Positions 23,905-33,069 of a DNA stretch of 64,000 nt are shown here, piece by piece. How positions within the stretch are numbered: the first letter of the stretch is position 1; each line of letters begins with the position of its first letter. Source of the DNA: JBBDYH01 sp040901795 (lineage in GTDB: Bacteria > Planctomycetota > Planctomycetia > Pirellulales > JALHPA01). The notes under the pieces are model-generated. The model ran no database searches. It was not told the origin of the DNA and worked only from the letters and a program-made list of their open reading frames with translations. The translations under genes and the position numbers were made by a program. The stretch lies in contig JBBDYH010000144.1 in NCBI GenBank assembly GCA_040901795.1, forward strand, positions 1-64,000. Direction: 5' to 3'.

Positions 23905-25062
23905 ATGTCCGTCACTTCCCAGATCGACGTCGTTTGCCAAGGCCCCCCACGCGAAATGGGCTATGCACAGGGGCAGGCCGCGCGCCCACGCATCGGCGAA
24001 GCCAAGCGGATGCTGCAACGGCTGGAGGCCTTCCGGCTGCACCAGCCTTGGTGGCTGCCGTTCGCCGCATTTCGGCGGCTGGCCGAGCGCAAGGCCGCGG
24101 ACGCGTTGCTCGACTCGCTGACAGACCACGATCCTGCCATGTTGGACCGCATCCACGGCCTCGCCGAAGGCTCGCGGCAGAGTTTGCAGACGGTGTGCCT
24201 GTTCAACGCGATGGAATCGCTGATGTCGTCGGTGCAGGAAAACACCGTTACTCCGGGCATGTGCGCCTGCTCGGCGCTTGGAGTTCGCGGCGCGCGTTCG
24301 GCGACCGGCGAGCCGATCCTGGCGCGTAACTTCGACTACCTGCGGCTCGTGCAGCCGTTTTACTTTCTTCGCGAAAGCCGGCCGGCGGGCGGCTTCCGCG
24401 CGCTGGAATTCACGACGGCGCCAATGGCCGGAACGGTCGATGGCATTAACGAGCATGGCCTGGCGATCACGTTCAATTACGCCTTCGTCAAAGACACACC
24501 GCAGTCCGCCGTGCCGATTTCGATGGGTATCACTGCGGCGTTGGCGACGTGCCGCACCGCGGGTGAGGCGGCCGAGCAGATTGCCCGTCGCCCGCGATGG
24601 GGCGCAGGCATTCTGATGCTCGCCGATGCCGAGGGGGATTTGGTGTCGCTGGAGCTGTCCAATACGCGGCACGCGATTCGCCGGCCGCACAACGGCGACG
24701 ACGCGATTTTTCACACCAATGTGTTCCGCTCACCGGAAATGCGCGAGGTCGAGGTCAGTCCGGAAGCGATTTTCGGCAAGAATGCGCCGACGGCGCTGCG
24801 CGGCGTACGCGTGTTGGAATCGGCCGAAGCGCGCTGGGGCCGCTTTGAGCACCTCTTGGACGAAGGCAAGAAGTTCGGGCCCGACGAGTTGACCGACTTA
24901 ATGTCAGACCACGGGGCCGACGGCGCCGATCATCGTACGCTCTGCATGCACAGTGAGTACTGGAACACCACCGCCTGCCTGCAGTTCCTGCCACGGCAGC
25001 GTAAGATGCGCGTCTCCTATTCGTCTGCCTGCGACGCGAAGTACACGGACTTCGCGCTGTAA
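23905..25062 (+). CDS. C45-family autoproteolytic acyltransferase/hydrolase
   Basis: The 385-residue protein fits the C45 (acyl-CoA:6-APA acyltransferase-like) N-terminal-nucleophile family. It opens with GPPREMGYAQGQAARPRIGE, and the central motif GMCACSALGVRGAR followed by GEPILARNFDY marks the self-cleavage site. Cys122 before Ser123 is the likely nucleophile; Cys120 is an alternative. Later motifs VDGINEHGLAITFNYAF and LELSNTRHAIRRP also fit the Ntn-hydrolase fold. Such enzymes process acyl amides or peptides; no signal peptide is visible. The substrate cannot be told. Confidence 0.8.
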   Translation: MSVTSQIDVVCQGPPREMGYAQGQAARPRIGEAKRMLQRLEAFRLHQPWWLPFAAFRRLAERKAADALLDSLTDHDPAMLDRIHGLAEGSRQSLQTVCLFNAMESLMSSVQENTVTPGMCACSALGVRGARSATGEPILARNFDYLRLVQPFYFLRESRPAGGFRALEFTTAPMAGTVDGINEHGLAITFNYAFVKDTPQSAVPISMGITAALATCRTAGEAAEQIARRPRWGAGILMLADAEGDLVSLELSNTRHAIRRPHNGDDAIFHTNVFRSPEMREVEVSPEAIFGKNAPTALRGVRVLESAEARWGRFEHLLDEGKKFGPDELTDLMSDHGADGADHRTLCMHSEYWNTTACLQFLPRQRKMRVSYSSACDAKYTDFAL

Positions 25063-25194
25063 CTCGCCGGCGGAATTGGTACGGTGGGGCCATTTCGCCA
25101 CGGCGAGCGCCGGCCCACCATTTCCCGACGTCGCGGTCACACTGGTGGGCCGGCGGCCGCGGCGGCCTTGTCCCACCCTACAGCTTCTGCCGCC

Positions 25195-26013
25195 ATGCTC
25201 TCATCTGAACCTGGCCGCCGTACGGCAATCGTCACCGGGGCCGCCAGCGGTCTGGGCCGTGCGCTGGCGGTTCGCCTGGCGCGCGACGGCTGGACGATCG
25301 CACTGGCTGACATCAACGCGGCGGGCAGCGAAGAGACAAAAGAGCTCGTCGATGCGGCCGGGGGCGAAGGATTCTTCGAGCCACTCGATATCACAAGAAT
25401 CGATCAGTGGCAGGCGCTTCATGATCGCTTGCGCGGACGCTGGGAACATCTAGATCTGCTGGTTAACAATGCCGGCGTGGGAGGCTCCGGCGAAGTCGGT
25501 CAGTTTTCGCTCGACGCCTGGCGGCGCCTGTTGGAGGTGAACCTTTTTGGCGGCATCCAAGGCTGTCATACGATGATCAACTGGCTGAAAGCCAACCCAC
25601 GTCGGTCGCACTTGATCAATACGGCCTCGTTTGCCGCGATGGCATCGGCGCCGTCGATGGCGGCCTACAACGTAGCTAAAGCCGGCATGTTTGCGCTGAG
25701 TGAAACACTGTACGCCGAGCTGCGACCGCACGGCGTTGGAGTGACAGTCATTTGCCCGCTTTTCTTTCGCACCAACTTGCTTTCCAACTGGCCTTGCACG
25801 ACCGACGCCGAACGGCGCGCCGCTGAGTTCTACACGGAAAACGCCGGATTCAGCGCCGCGGATGTGGCCGACGCGGCTGTACGAGCGATGCAACGCGGCC
25901 GGCTGTACGTTGTGCTCGGCCGCAAAGCCCGTTGGTACTGGCGGATGAAGCGCTTGATGCCGCAGACATTTCTGAACATGATCGCTCGGCGATATGCGAC
26001 GTGGCTCAAGTAG
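25195..26013 (+). CDS. Short-chain dehydrogenase/reductase (classical SDR)
   Basis: From ATG 25195 (272 residues) this is a classical SDR. It has TGAASGLG for the dinucleotide loop, NNAG (VNNAGVGG), and catalytic Ser145 (NTASFAA), Tyr158 and Lys162 (YNVAKAG). The acidic end of the second strand (LADINAAG) favours NAD over NADP. The upstream open frame to 25084 translates a GC-rich inverted repeat and is not used. A C-terminal basic tail (RKARWYWRMKRLMPQTFLNM) resembles SDRs associated with membranes or lipids. miaE follows 31 bases downstream. Substrate unknown. Confidence 0.88.
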   Translation: MLSSEPGRRTAIVTGAASGLGRALAVRLARDGWTIALADINAAGSEETKELVDAAGGEGFFEPLDITRIDQWQALHDRLRGRWEHLDLLVNNAGVGGSGEVGQFSLDAWRRLLEVNLFGGIQGCHTMINWLKANPRRSHLINTASFAAMASAPSMAAYNVAKAGMFALSETLYAELRPHGVGVTVICPLFFRTNLLSNWPCTTDAERRAAEFYTENAGFSAADVADAAVRAMQRGRLYVVLGRKARWYWRMKRLMPQTFLNMIARRYATWLK

Positions 26014-26044
26014 GATGCCGCCCCTTGCGTTACAATGAGGCGGT

Positions 26045-26608
26045 ATGCTGAGCCTCAAGACTCCCTCTCCCGAGCGCTGGATTGCACAGGTCGAAGCGCA
26101 CCTCCCGGAAGTGCTGGTCGACCATGCGCATTGCGAGAGAAAAGCGGCCGGCGCGGCGATGAACCTGATCTTCGCGTATGTCGAGAATACGGAGCTGTGC
26201 CGAGAGTTGTCGGCCATTGTCAAGGAAGAGTTGGAGCATTTTGAGATGGTGCTGGTGCTGCTCGCGCGCCGTGGCATTCGCTTCCGCCGGCTCACACCGA
26301 GCAACTACGGCCGGCAGCTCAACGACCTCGTGCGGAAGCAAGAGCCCGGAAAAGCCGTGGATCGGCTACTTGTAGCAGGTTTGATCGAAGCGCGGTCCTG
26401 CGAACGGTTTGATTTATTGCGGCAGCATGTCAAGGATTGCGAGCTCTCCGATTTCTACGGGAGTTTGTTTGAAAGCGAGGCACGCCACCACAGCACGTAC
26501 GTGCGACTTGCGAAGCTGTTCGCACCGGAAGAAGCTGTGCAAGGACGCCTCGGCGAATTGGCCGCCGCAGAAGCCGACATCATCGCCCGCGGCGACGAAC
26601 TCCCGTGA
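26045..26608 (+). CDS. miaE: tRNA-(ms2io6A37) hydroxylase
   Basis: The 187-residue protein is MiaE, a di-iron ferritin-like monooxygenase that hydroxylates the isopentenyl group of ms2i6A at position 37 of tRNA. Likely iron ligands are Glu31 (HAHCERKAA), Glu62/His65 (KEELEHFE), the Glu in GLIEARSCERF and the Glu/His pair in FESEARHHSTY, giving the two ExxH-type sets expected. Length is close to the family's ~200-260. It depends on prior MiaA and MiaB action; those genes are not here. Confidence 0.92.
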   Translation: MLSLKTPSPERWIAQVEAHLPEVLVDHAHCERKAAGAAMNLIFAYVENTELCRELSAIVKEELEHFEMVLVLLARRGIRFRRLTPSNYGRQLNDLVRKQEPGKAVDRLLVAGLIEARSCERFDLLRQHVKDCELSDFYGSLFESEARHHSTYVRLAKLFAPEEAVQGRLGELAAAEADIIARGDELP

Positions 26609-26673
26609 ATGCATAGCTAGACTGCGAGTCGTTGAAAGCGCAGCTACTGACCACTGACCACTAACCACTTCCC

Positions 26674-27696
26674 ATGCAAGCTCTCCAGCTCAAACAACCC
26701 CGCGAATTCCAGCGGATCGATGTCCCCGAGCCGGCGCATCCCGGTCCGGGCGAAGCACTCGTCCGCGTCCATCGCGTCGGCATCTGCGGCACCGACATCG
26801 CCGGCTATCTGGGCAAAATGCCCTTTTACAGCTACCCGCGAATTCCTGGGCATGAGTTGGGAGTGGAGGTCGTCGACGTCGGCGCGGATGTAACGAACGT
26901 CAAGCGGGGCGAGCGCTGCTCGGTCGAGCCCTACATCAACTGCCAGAACTGCTTTGCCTGCCATCGGGGCGCGGGGAATTGCTGCCTGCATTTGCAGGTG
27001 CTGGGTGTGCATATCGACGGCGGTTTGCGGCCGCAATTCATTCTGCCGGCGCGCAAGTTACATCCTTCGACGCAGCTCACGTTTGAGCAGCTAGCCCTGG
27101 TGGAGACGCTGGCGATTGGCTGCCATGCGGTCAATCGCGGCAACCCCCAGCGAGGCGAGTGGGTGCTGCTGGTGGGGGCCGGCCCGATCGGTCTGGCGAC
27201 GCTGGAATTCATTCGATTGAGCGGCGCGCGGCCGATTGTGCTGGACATGAATGCGGCTCGGCTCGAATTCTGCGGAAGAACTTACGAGGTTGAACATACC
27301 GTGCTCGCCAAAGGAGACGGCAGCGAGCTGGCAGCAGTGGAAGAGATCACCGGCGGTAATTTTGCAACCGTGGTCTTTGACGCGACCGGCTCGCCACAGT
27401 CGATGTCAAATTCATTCAATTATGTGGGGCACACGGGCAAGCTCGTGTTCGTCGGCATCGTTAACAGCGATGTGAGTTTCTTCGATCCGCTATTGCATCG
27501 CCGCGAGATGATGGTCTTGGCCTCCCGCAACGCACTTCCTTCGGACTTCACGCGAATCATCGGGCTGATTGAAGCGGGACAGATCGACACGCGGCCCTGG
27601 ATCACCCACCGTACGCCGTTCGATCGGCTGATCGAAGATTTCCCGTCGTTCACACGGCCGGAGACAGGCGTGGTGAAGGCGGTCGTGGAACTCTGA
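26674..27696 (+). CDS. Zinc-dependent medium-chain alcohol/polyol dehydrogenase
   Basis: The 340-residue MDR protein has catalytic zinc residues Cys38 (GICGTD) and His60-Glu61 (PGHELG). The structural zinc set is Cys90, Cys93, Cys96 and Cys104. The nucleotide-binding motif is VGAGPIGLATLEF. It is closest in feel to sorbitol/threonine/galactitol dehydrogenases. Its stop codon overlaps the next gene's ATG by one base, so it is translationally coupled to a sugar-phosphate isomerase/epimerase-like gene. Together they suggest oxidation of a polyol or sugar acid followed by isomerisation. The exact sugar is unknown. Confidence 0.88.
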   Translation: MQALQLKQPREFQRIDVPEPAHPGPGEALVRVHRVGICGTDIAGYLGKMPFYSYPRIPGHELGVEVVDVGADVTNVKRGERCSVEPYINCQNCFACHRGAGNCCLHLQVLGVHIDGGLRPQFILPARKLHPSTQLTFEQLALVETLAIGCHAVNRGNPQRGEWVLLVGAGPIGLATLEFIRLSGARPIVLDMNAARLEFCGRTYEVEHTVLAKGDGSELAAVEEITGGNFATVVFDATGSPQSMSNSFNYVGHTGKLVFVGIVNSDVSFFDPLLHRREMMVLASRNALPSDFTRIIGLIEAGQIDTRPWITHRTPFDRLIEDFPSFTRPETGVVKAVVEL

Positions 27697-28529
27697 TGCC
27701 CATCCGCTCAGCCGTTACCGTGAGTCTCGTCCCCGCGGCCCGCGGCGGACCGTTCGTTTTCTGGGACGACCTGAGGACCGCGTGTGAAACCGCGGCACAA
27801 CTAGGATTCGATGCGATTGAGCTGTTCCCACCATCGGCGGCGGAAGTCAATACGAATGAACTGCGGGGTCTACTCGATCAACACAACCTGCAACTTGCCG
27901 CCGTCGGGACGGGCGCCGGCTGGGTCCAGCGCCGCCTGATTCTTACGAGCAGCAACGCGAGCACGCGCGAGCGCGCGGTGTCGTTCGTAGGCGAGATCAT
28001 CGATCTGGCTGGCCAATTCGCGGCTCCAGCGATCATCGGTTCGATGCAAGGCCGCTATGGCGACCCTTCGGCCGAACAATTTGTCGAACGTGATTCCGCA
28101 ATCGCTGCTTTGCGCGAGGCACTCGAAGCGCTCGCCGCTCGCGCCGCGCACCATGCACAGCCGCTGCTCTACGAGCCGCTCAATCGGTACGAAACGAACC
28201 TGACCAATACCATCGCGGCCGGCCAGGAACTCCTGGAATCGCTGCGGACAAACAACGTACGTCTGCTGGCCGACCTGTTTCACATGAACATCGAAGAGGT
28301 GGATTTAGGCGATGCCCTGCGCGCGGCCGGGCCTCGGCTCGGACACCTGCACTTTGTCGATAGCAATCGCCGGCCCGCCGGTTGCGGGCATTTGAACTAT
28401 TCGCCGATCGCTGCGGCACTCCGCGACATCGAATACAACGGCTACGCTTCGGCCGAGGCGTTGCCCTGGCCAGATTCACGCGCGGCCGCCGAACAAACGA
28501 TCACGGCATTTCGCAAGTGGTTTGGATAA
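27696..28529 (+). CDS. Sugar phosphate isomerase/epimerase (xylose-isomerase-like TIM barrel)
   Basis: The 277-residue protein fits the AP-endonuclease-2/xylose isomerase-like TIM barrel. Markers are LGFDAIELFPPSAAEV, the central LYEPLNRYETNLTNT (metal-binding Glu), LLADLFHMNIEEVDLGDAL and HLHFVDSNRRPAGCGHLNY with further metal ligands. The ATG overlaps the TGA of the dehydrogenase gene (27694-27698), so the two are co-translated. It probably interconverts the product of that dehydrogenase. Confidence 0.88.
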   Translation: MPIRSAVTVSLVPAARGGPFVFWDDLRTACETAAQLGFDAIELFPPSAAEVNTNELRGLLDQHNLQLAAVGTGAGWVQRRLILTSSNASTRERAVSFVGEIIDLAGQFAAPAIIGSMQGRYGDPSAEQFVERDSAIAALREALEALAARAAHHAQPLLYEPLNRYETNLTNTIAAGQELLESLRTNNVRLLADLFHMNIEEVDLGDALRAAGPRLGHLHFVDSNRRPAGCGHLNYSPIAAALRDIEYNGYASAEALPWPDSRAAAEQTITAFRKWFG

Positions 28530-28602
28530 TCAGTGACCGGGCGCCTCCTGGGCCGCGATCGTGCGCTTGCCGCTCGCCCCTGGGTTGCGGTACTTTACCG
28601 CT

Positions 28603-30237
28603 ATGAATGATCAAGCTGCTCCCTCGCGCCCGTGGCAGGCGATTGTCGAAGTCCTGCTGATCTTCGCAATCTTCTTTTTGCACGGCGCGTATGCGGCGCC
28701 CGATTCAAACGAAGCGCATTATCTCACGAAGGCCAAGCACCATTGGAATCCGGGCTGGGCGGCGGGCGACTTTTTTTTGGACTCGGCCGACGCGCACCAG
28801 GTCTTTTACTGGTCGTTCGGCTGGCTCACATTGTGGCTCTCGTTGGAGCAGGCCGCCTGGGTGGGCCGCGTGCTCACGTGGCTGTTACTGGCGTGGAGCT
28901 GGCAACGATTGAGTGCTGCCGCCGTGCCGCGGCCGTGGCTTTCGGTGCTCGCCGCGGCGGTGTTTGTGGGCCTCAACGAGAATGCGCATATGGCCGGTGA
29001 ATGGGTGATCGGGGGCTTTGAGGCAAAAGGGTTTTCGTACGCGCTGGTGCTTTTTGCGCTGGCGCGGATCGTGCGTGGGGAATGGGGCTCGGCCTGGCTT
29101 TTGCTCGGAGGGGCAACGGCGTTGCACGTCTTGGTCGGCGGCTGGGCGATGGTCGCCGCCGCGGCGGCGTGGCTGGCATCCGGCGACGAGCGCCCACGTT
29201 TTCAGACGCTGCTGCCCGCGCTAACTATGGCCGTCGCGTTGGCACTGCCCAGCGTTTATTTCGGCCTTTCGCTTAGTGGCAGTGCCGACGCCGCGACGAT
29301 CGCCGAGGCCAACCGGATCTATGTCTTTGAACGGCTGCCGCACCACTTAAGCGCCATGCAGCTTGCGCCCGGCTTTCTCACGCGGCATCTGCTGCTGCAG
29401 GCGGTGTGGCTGCTCATGATCACGTTCATGCCGGCGGCGTGGCCGGGAAGTCGTGCGCTGCGCTGTTTTGTGGCCACCACAATCGCTATCAGTTGGATCG
29501 GTCTGGGTCTCAACGTGCTGTTGCAAGACCGCCCAGAATGGTTGGCTTCGGTATTGCGTTATTACTGGTTTCGCGCATCCGATGCGTTCGTTCCGCTGGG
29601 TGTGGCCGTTGAACTAGCGGCGATGATTACGGTTGGGCTGGGCGAGCGTGGGGTCGTCGCGGCGACACTCGCCCGATCCCATCGTGGCGCGCTTGGCGCG
29701 CGGCGTGGCATAGCGCCCGGCTGGCTGGCCGGGGCCGTCGTACTGGCGACAATCGATTCGGTCATCCAGCTCGATCACCTGCCGTTTCGCGTGCCGATCG
29801 TGAACGAAACGCCCGCCACTCCGCGGGCCGACAAGAATGTGAACTATTCCGATTGGATGGATGTTTGCGGCTGGGTCGTTGAGCACACCGAGCCGGACGC
29901 CATAGTGCTCACGCCGCGGTCGGCGGCGACCTTCAAGTGGTACACCGGCCGGCCGGAAGTCGCCACCTGGAAAGACGTGCCGCAGGACGCCCGCTCGATC
30001 GTCGAGTGGTGGGACCGCATGATCGCGCTACACGCGACGGGGGAGTCCGATCCCCGCTGGTACAAGTCGTTCTCAGAACAAGGCCCCGAGCGGCTGCGAG
30101 CGCTGATGGAGAGGTACGGCGCGCGTTACGTGATCGTGCCCTTGCGCGACGACGTGGCGCCGCTGGCGATCGAGCCTCTCTATGAGAATGACTCGTTCGC
30201 CGTCTACCGACGCGAGCAGTTGGAGTTCAAGCATTAG
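28603..30237 (+). CDS. Polytopic membrane protein (GT-C-like/DUF6798-like)
   Basis: From ATG 28603 there are 544 residues with about nine or ten hydrophobic segments. After the first helix is PDSNEAHYLTKAKHHWNPGW, an acidic loop placed like the active-site loop of GT-C enzymes. Further markers are FYWSFGWLTLWL, GEWVIGGFEAKGFSYAL and RYYWFRASDAFVPLG. A soluble C-terminal domain (about residues 410-544) includes EPDAIVLTPRSAATFKWYTG and ERYGARYVIVPL, as in membrane sugar transferases. It may glycosylate or move a lipid-linked sugar; this is inference. The final codons and stop lie in a small direct repeat. Confidence 0.72.
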   Translation: MNDQAAPSRPWQAIVEVLLIFAIFFLHGAYAAPDSNEAHYLTKAKHHWNPGWAAGDFFLDSADAHQVFYWSFGWLTLWLSLEQAAWVGRVLTWLLLAWSWQRLSAAAVPRPWLSVLAAAVFVGLNENAHMAGEWVIGGFEAKGFSYALVLFALARIVRGEWGSAWLLLGGATALHVLVGGWAMVAAAAAWLASGDERPRFQTLLPALTMAVALALPSVYFGLSLSGSADAATIAEANRIYVFERLPHHLSAMQLAPGFLTRHLLLQAVWLLMITFMPAAWPGSRALRCFVATTIAISWIGLGLNVLLQDRPEWLASVLRYYWFRASDAFVPLGVAVELAAMITVGLGERGVVAATLARSHRGALGARRGIAPGWLAGAVVLATIDSVIQLDHLPFRVPIVNETPATPRADKNVNYSDWMDVCGWVVEHTEPDAIVLTPRSAATFKWYTGRPEVATWKDVPQDARSIVEWWDRMIALHATGESDPRWYKSFSEQGPERLRALMERYGARYVIVPLRDDVAPLAIEPLYENDSFAVYRREQLEFKH

Positions 30238-30269
30238 CTTGCGCCTGTTGGAGTTCAAGCTTTAGCTTG
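30219..30269. repeat. Direct repeat of 23 bp at the gene end
   Basis: The sequence gttggagttcaagc(a/t)ttagcttg occurs at 30219-30241 and 30247-30269, differing at one base. The first copy encodes the last residues and the TAG stop of the membrane protein; the second lies directly before the stop codon of the convergent DUF11 gene. Confidence 0.85.
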
Positions 30270-32642
30270 TCACTCATCCGCATACACGCGCGTGCTCTCT
30301 TCCTTGATGATTGGCTGCTGCAGGTCGTCGGCAGTCACCTGCACGCGCATTCGTAGATCACCGGGCCGCAGTCCTTGGACGACAACCCGGTAGGACGTGT
30401 CCGCCTTGGGCGCCAGCCGCGCAAGCGGTTCGAAGACCACCTGCTGTCCCTTGACGGCGTAGCGCGTCGGTCCGTCGGCCGAGACAAACCTCAGCTCCGG
30501 CGGCATCAGCGCCACGAGCTGCACGTTGTCCGCTGCCTTCGATCCTTGATTGGTAATGCGTATCTCGTATTGGGTCTCGCCTTTAACTTCGATCGGATCG
30601 GCGACGTCCACCACTTGGAACAGCAGCGCGGCCACGCCTTCGACCAGCGTGATTTGCTCCTGCTCATCCGTTAGGTTCTGTTTCGCTCGCCCTTCGGCGC
30701 GCAGCCGCTGTTCACCGGCCTCCACCGGGATCGCAGTCAACATCACGGTGCCCGACTCGGACGGCGGCAATTCTTCCAGGCTCCAGATCACCGTGTGCGT
30801 GCCAGGATCGTAATGGCCCGAGTTGTTGGCTTTGACAAACTTCAGCCCGCGAGGGAGACGCGTGACCAGCTCAATGTCCTTCGTGGTCGCGGTGCCCGGG
30901 TTGCTGACGGACACGGTGTACGTCGCCTGTCGCTCCAGATACCGCCGCGAAGGACCATCCATCTTAATCTCGAGCGCCGGTGCGATCACTTCCAGCTCGC
31001 ATTGTGCTTGAGCCTGCAGGTTGCCTTCACCGCGAGCGGCGATTTGATTGACGATTCGACCTGCCTGCGCCGCAGTGAGGGCCAACTCCAGCTCGCGCGT
31101 CTCGCCTGGCTTGAGTGTGCCGACTTCAAACTCCAGCTCGGGCCCGGCCGCGTGCTTCAGACCGGCGGGCACATGCTCGGCGAGCACCACGCCCGTCGCC
31201 GGCCCGCTGCCGGGGTTCGCGATTTTGATCGACAGCGTCACCTCGTGCCCGATCATCACTTCTTTCGCCGCAGTGACTTGCAACGTCAGGTCCGGCCTGG
31301 TCACGCGCGATCGCGCGCTCGCTTCGACTTCGACGCTCACTACCGCAACGCTGCCGACTTCCCCTTCGATAACCGGCATAACTTCGACTTCGATCGTGGT
31401 TTCGTCGCCGGGCTTGAGGGCGCCCAGCGACCAATCGAGTTCGCCATGAGCGCTTCGATTTGGGGGTGGATTGGCGGCAATGAATTCCGTCCCGGTGGGC
31501 ACAAGATCGCGCACCCGTACGTTTTGCGCAACGACGGCGCCTGTATTGCGGACGTGCAACTCGAATTTTGCCGGCTTGCCTACCTGAACTTCCGGCGGCG
31601 CTACTTTCTCGATCGTAATCTGCGGGACTTGTTTGCCTTCGATCTGCCGAGAACCTGGGCGGCCGCTGCCCGTAGCGTCGCCCGTGTTGGCAAGCGGCTG
31701 CGGGCTTTCAGGCGATGCTGCTGAAGTGCCCGACGATCGAGTTCCAGTGGTAGAATACGAGCCTCCGCTTGAAACGGCCGGTGCCACGTTCGGTCGGATG
31801 CCCGCGCTATTCGCTAAACCCGCCGGATCAAATCCGTTGTTGACCGACTGCAGACGCGCGCCATCGCGCGCTTGGGACTGCGAAACATGGGCCGGCGGTC
31901 GATGGTTCGCGCCTTGCTCCTGGTCGAAGACCGACGACGATTGGGTCGTCTCGATTCGTTCTCCTGCTTGGGCCGAAGTTGCTGCGCCCTTTAGTGGGGC
32001 CGGCTCGCCTGTATTCAGTTGCGAATCGCCTTCCTCGGCCGGCGGGCTTCGATAAATCGAGGTCACCGGATCGTCGGCCAGTTCTGTTCTGGCCCTGGGC
32101 GGCTGGCCGCTGGCTGAACGGCGACCCGTCGCCGCTTTCGTAGTTTCGCCTTCACGAGCCGCGATAACGTGTGCGGTGTTTTGCGGCCCAAAGGGATCGG
32201 TGGGCCGCTCGGATGTAGGCGCGACCAGGTCGCCTGCTACGGCCTCGCTGCCCGCCTCGAGACTCGCGCGAGGCGAGAAGCTATCGTCAAGGCCCTGCTG
32301 CTGGGCTTGTCGCAATGGCACTGCGTTCGGGTCAGGCGTTAAGCGCCTCGGGACTGCGTTGCCGTATGCGGTCTGCACTGCCGGCGCAATGTGGTTTTGA
32401 AACGGCTCGGTCACCGGTTGCCGGTCGTCTCGCGTCCAGACGTTGACCGGCTCTGCGAACAGCGGGTCCGGACCTTGTGATTGACGGCTCGTCCCGCGCG
32501 CCGAAGCAGAAATGCTTGTGCGCAAGTCAGTCCCCTCGTCGTCGGCTTGGGTGTCGGTGAGTGTCAAGAGGTACACAGTCCCCGCCACAGCGGCCACTGC
32601 GATGCTTCCTAGTGTTGAATAGCCTACGACGCGACGGTTCAT
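30270..32642 (-). CDS. DUF11-repeat membrane-anchored surface protein
   Basis: The start at 32642 is set by GGGAG 6 bases upstream and an N-terminal TM/signal segment (STLGSIAVAAVAGTVYLL), giving 790 residues. Residues about 25-350 are low-complexity and Pro/Ser/Gly-rich. The C-terminal half has four DUF11/CARDB-like Ig-type repeats, each with a pattern like FELHVRNTGAVVAQNVRVRD or YTVSVSNPGTATTKDIEL then LPxGLKFV. It is probably anchored by the N-terminus and exposed in the periplasm or on the cell surface. It is divergent from the FHA-EAL gene. Confidence 0.82.
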   Translation of the reverse strand: MNRRVVGYSTLGSIAVAAVAGTVYLLTLTDTQADDEGTDLRTSISASARGTSRQSQGPDPLFAEPVNVWTRDDRQPVTEPFQNHIAPAVQTAYGNAVPRRLTPDPNAVPLRQAQQQGLDDSFSPRASLEAGSEAVAGDLVAPTSERPTDPFGPQNTAHVIAAREGETTKAATGRRSASGQPPRARTELADDPVTSIYRSPPAEEGDSQLNTGEPAPLKGAATSAQAGERIETTQSSSVFDQEQGANHRPPAHVSQSQARDGARLQSVNNGFDPAGLANSAGIRPNVAPAVSSGGSYSTTGTRSSGTSAASPESPQPLANTGDATGSGRPGSRQIEGKQVPQITIEKVAPPEVQVGKPAKFELHVRNTGAVVAQNVRVRDLVPTGTEFIAANPPPNRSAHGELDWSLGALKPGDETTIEVEVMPVIEGEVGSVAVVSVEVEASARSRVTRPDLTLQVTAAKEVMIGHEVTLSIKIANPGSGPATGVVLAEHVPAGLKHAAGPELEFEVGTLKPGETRELELALTAAQAGRIVNQIAARGEGNLQAQAQCELEVIAPALEIKMDGPSRRYLERQATYTVSVSNPGTATTKDIELVTRLPRGLKFVKANNSGHYDPGTHTVIWSLEELPPSESGTVMLTAIPVEAGEQRLRAEGRAKQNLTDEQEQITLVEGVAALLFQVVDVADPIEVKGETQYEIRITNQGSKAADNVQLVALMPPELRFVSADGPTRYAVKGQQVVFEPLARLAPKADTSYRVVVQGLRPGDLRMRVQVTADDLQQPIIKEESTRVYADE

Positions 32643-33069
32643 AACCGACTCCCGAGCAAGGCCGTTCCGCCGCGGCGGACCAGCGATGGCGAAGATCAGA
32701 ACGAGAAGACGAGTGCAGGGAAAACGGGCACGCCCCTGCCGGTGGACGAGATACCGATTTGGCGCCGCGGTTAGTAACAGAAAAGGCCGCGGCGGTGAAG
32801 AGCAGTTAGCAGCGTCGGCCGCGTGATCGGAAGGATCGTCATAACCCGTCCTTTCGCGCGAGAACATTCCGCGGCGCTCACACAGCGGTTGCATTCCGCG
32901 AAAACCACCGTTTGTACCGTTAAGGCACGGCATGCGGGTTTCCGCAAAGCATCGCTTCAGGGTTTGCGTATGGTGCATGCATAACGCAGACTTCGGTGTA
33001 GAAATCCTTCCTGCGCCCTCCGCACAATTGCTGGGGAACGCCGCGAACGGAGCTGTCAAGGGAAACGCT
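32643..33069. other. Divergent intergenic region, no gene seen
   Basis: These 427 bases separate the DUF11 gene (minus) from the FHA-EAL gene (plus). An open frame runs through the right part into the FHA-EAL gene from 32932, but its composition does not look coding and the ribosome site favours 33070. Promoters for both genes must lie here; I could not assign boxes. Confidence 0.45.
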
